DNA from: Oscillospiraceae bacterium
Lineage (GTDB): Bacteria > Bacillota_A > Clostridia > Oscillospirales > CAG-272
Assembly (NCBI GenBank): GCA_015064665.1
Contig: SVRU01000007.1
Location: forward strand, 1 to 50,095
DNA: 50,095 nucleotides
Direction: 5' to 3'
Of this stretch, positions 49,796 through 50,095 are shown piece after piece. Position 1 is the first letter of the stretch. The number at the start of each line of letters is the position of its first letter. The notes beneath the pieces are model-generated. The model searched no databases and was not told the DNA's origin. It saw only the letters and a list, made by a program, of their open reading frames with translations. Made by a program: the position numbers and the translations under genes.

Positions 49796-50095
49796 TGAAA
49801 AAGATTTTTGTTATTAACGGTCCTAACCTCAATATGCTCGGTATAAGAGAACCCGAGCAATACGGCACGGAAAGTTATAAAGAGCTTATAAATATGTTGC
49901 GCTCACATTCGAACGAGCGCGGATATGAATTGGTTGAATTTCAGTCAAATCACGAGGGCGATCTCGTCGATAAAATACAGGAGGCATATTTCGAGGGCGC
50001 TCACGGAATAGTTATAAATCCCGGTGCTTACACCCATACAAGTATTGCTATTCTTGATGCCGTAAAGGCAACCAGAATAGCAATACTTGTATGGG
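49795..50095 (+). CDS. aroQ: type II 3-dehydroquinate dehydratase, 3' end missing
   Basis: AroQ dehydrates 3-dehydroquinate to 3-dehydroshikimate. The first 100 residues are present, ending at the window edge; the family is about 145 long. Visible landmarks: KKIFVINGPNLNMLGIREPEQYG with the catalytic Asn/Tyr region, a loop arginine residue area (MLRSHSNERG), EFQSNHEGDLVDKIQEA, and GIVINPGAYTHTSIAILDA. The start at 49795 overlaps the previous stop by one base, with AGGAGC 10 nt upstream. It continues the aromatic operon, which probably goes on with further genes outside the window. Confidence 0.95.
   Translation, partial: MKKIFVINGPNLNMLGIREPEQYGTESYKELINMLRSHSNERGYELVEFQSNHEGDLVDKIQEAYFEGAHGIVINPGAYTHTSIAILDAVKATRIAILVW

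Overview
The window reads as a low-to-moderate GC Bacillota chromosome, most likely an uncultured anaerobic Clostridia lineage. The signs are strong GGAGG ribosome-binding sites, near-consensus sigma-A promoters with 17-nt spacers, a YtvI/AI-2E-type membrane protein, a Cys-type L28 protein, MsmX-style sugar transporters without a local ATPase, a fused AroE-AroK protein and DUF5696 and Yip1 genes beside ABC permeases. Genus cannot be fixed from this sequence alone. I see no rRNA, tRNA, insertion sequence, CRISPR array or prophage.

Left part (1-9.1 kb): a truncated GH130 glycoside phosphorylase gene diverges from an AraC-type regulator. A major-facilitator transporter gene follows and runs into a complete proline operon (proB-proA-proC). 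Then come rpmB on its own promoter and terminator, a DUF6873-like gene that overlaps tail-to-tail with a YtvI-like permease gene, a cyclophilin, and a small divergent module. In that module a Cro/C1-type repressor faces a small gene whose conserved C-terminus lies in the -1 frame behind a U UUU UUA heptamer, with three copies of one operator palindrome between them.

Sugar catabolism (9.1-16.4 kb): the minus strand encodes a ROK sugar kinase and a NahK-type N-acetylhexosamine 1-kinase, then an AraC regulator, then a Gfo/Idh/MocA dehydrogenase, an amidohydrolase, an acyltransferase-like protein and a second, paralogous Gfo/Idh/MocA protein. A hairpin sits directly on the start of the last gene. 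Divergent from the kinases, a PocR-AraC regulator is translationally coupled to an SbcD/YhaO-like nuclease and a YhaN-like ATPase.

Large transporter operon (20.9-34.2 kb, minus strand): one strong promoter drives a 1107-residue solute-binding fusion protein, a first permease pair, a NHL/TPR/Yip1 membrane protein, a 1238-residue exported DUF5696 protein and a second permease pair. It ends at a perfect 13-bp hairpin. This looks like a complex-glycan uptake and processing machine and is the least characterised system in the window.

Right part (34.5-50.1 kb): iscS-iscU-mnmA form a sulfur-transfer operon. They are followed by a secreted M3 metallopeptidase lipoprotein, the TrkA/TrkH potassium uptake system, a sugar isomerase-like TIM-barrel gene and an SLC13-like permease. 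Finally a TetR repressor gene diverges from an aromatic amino-acid operon (pheA-aroB-aroC-aroEK-aroQ, cut by the window end). Matching 19-nt palindromes lie just downstream of both facing promoters, so the TetR protein probably represses itself and the shikimate operon.
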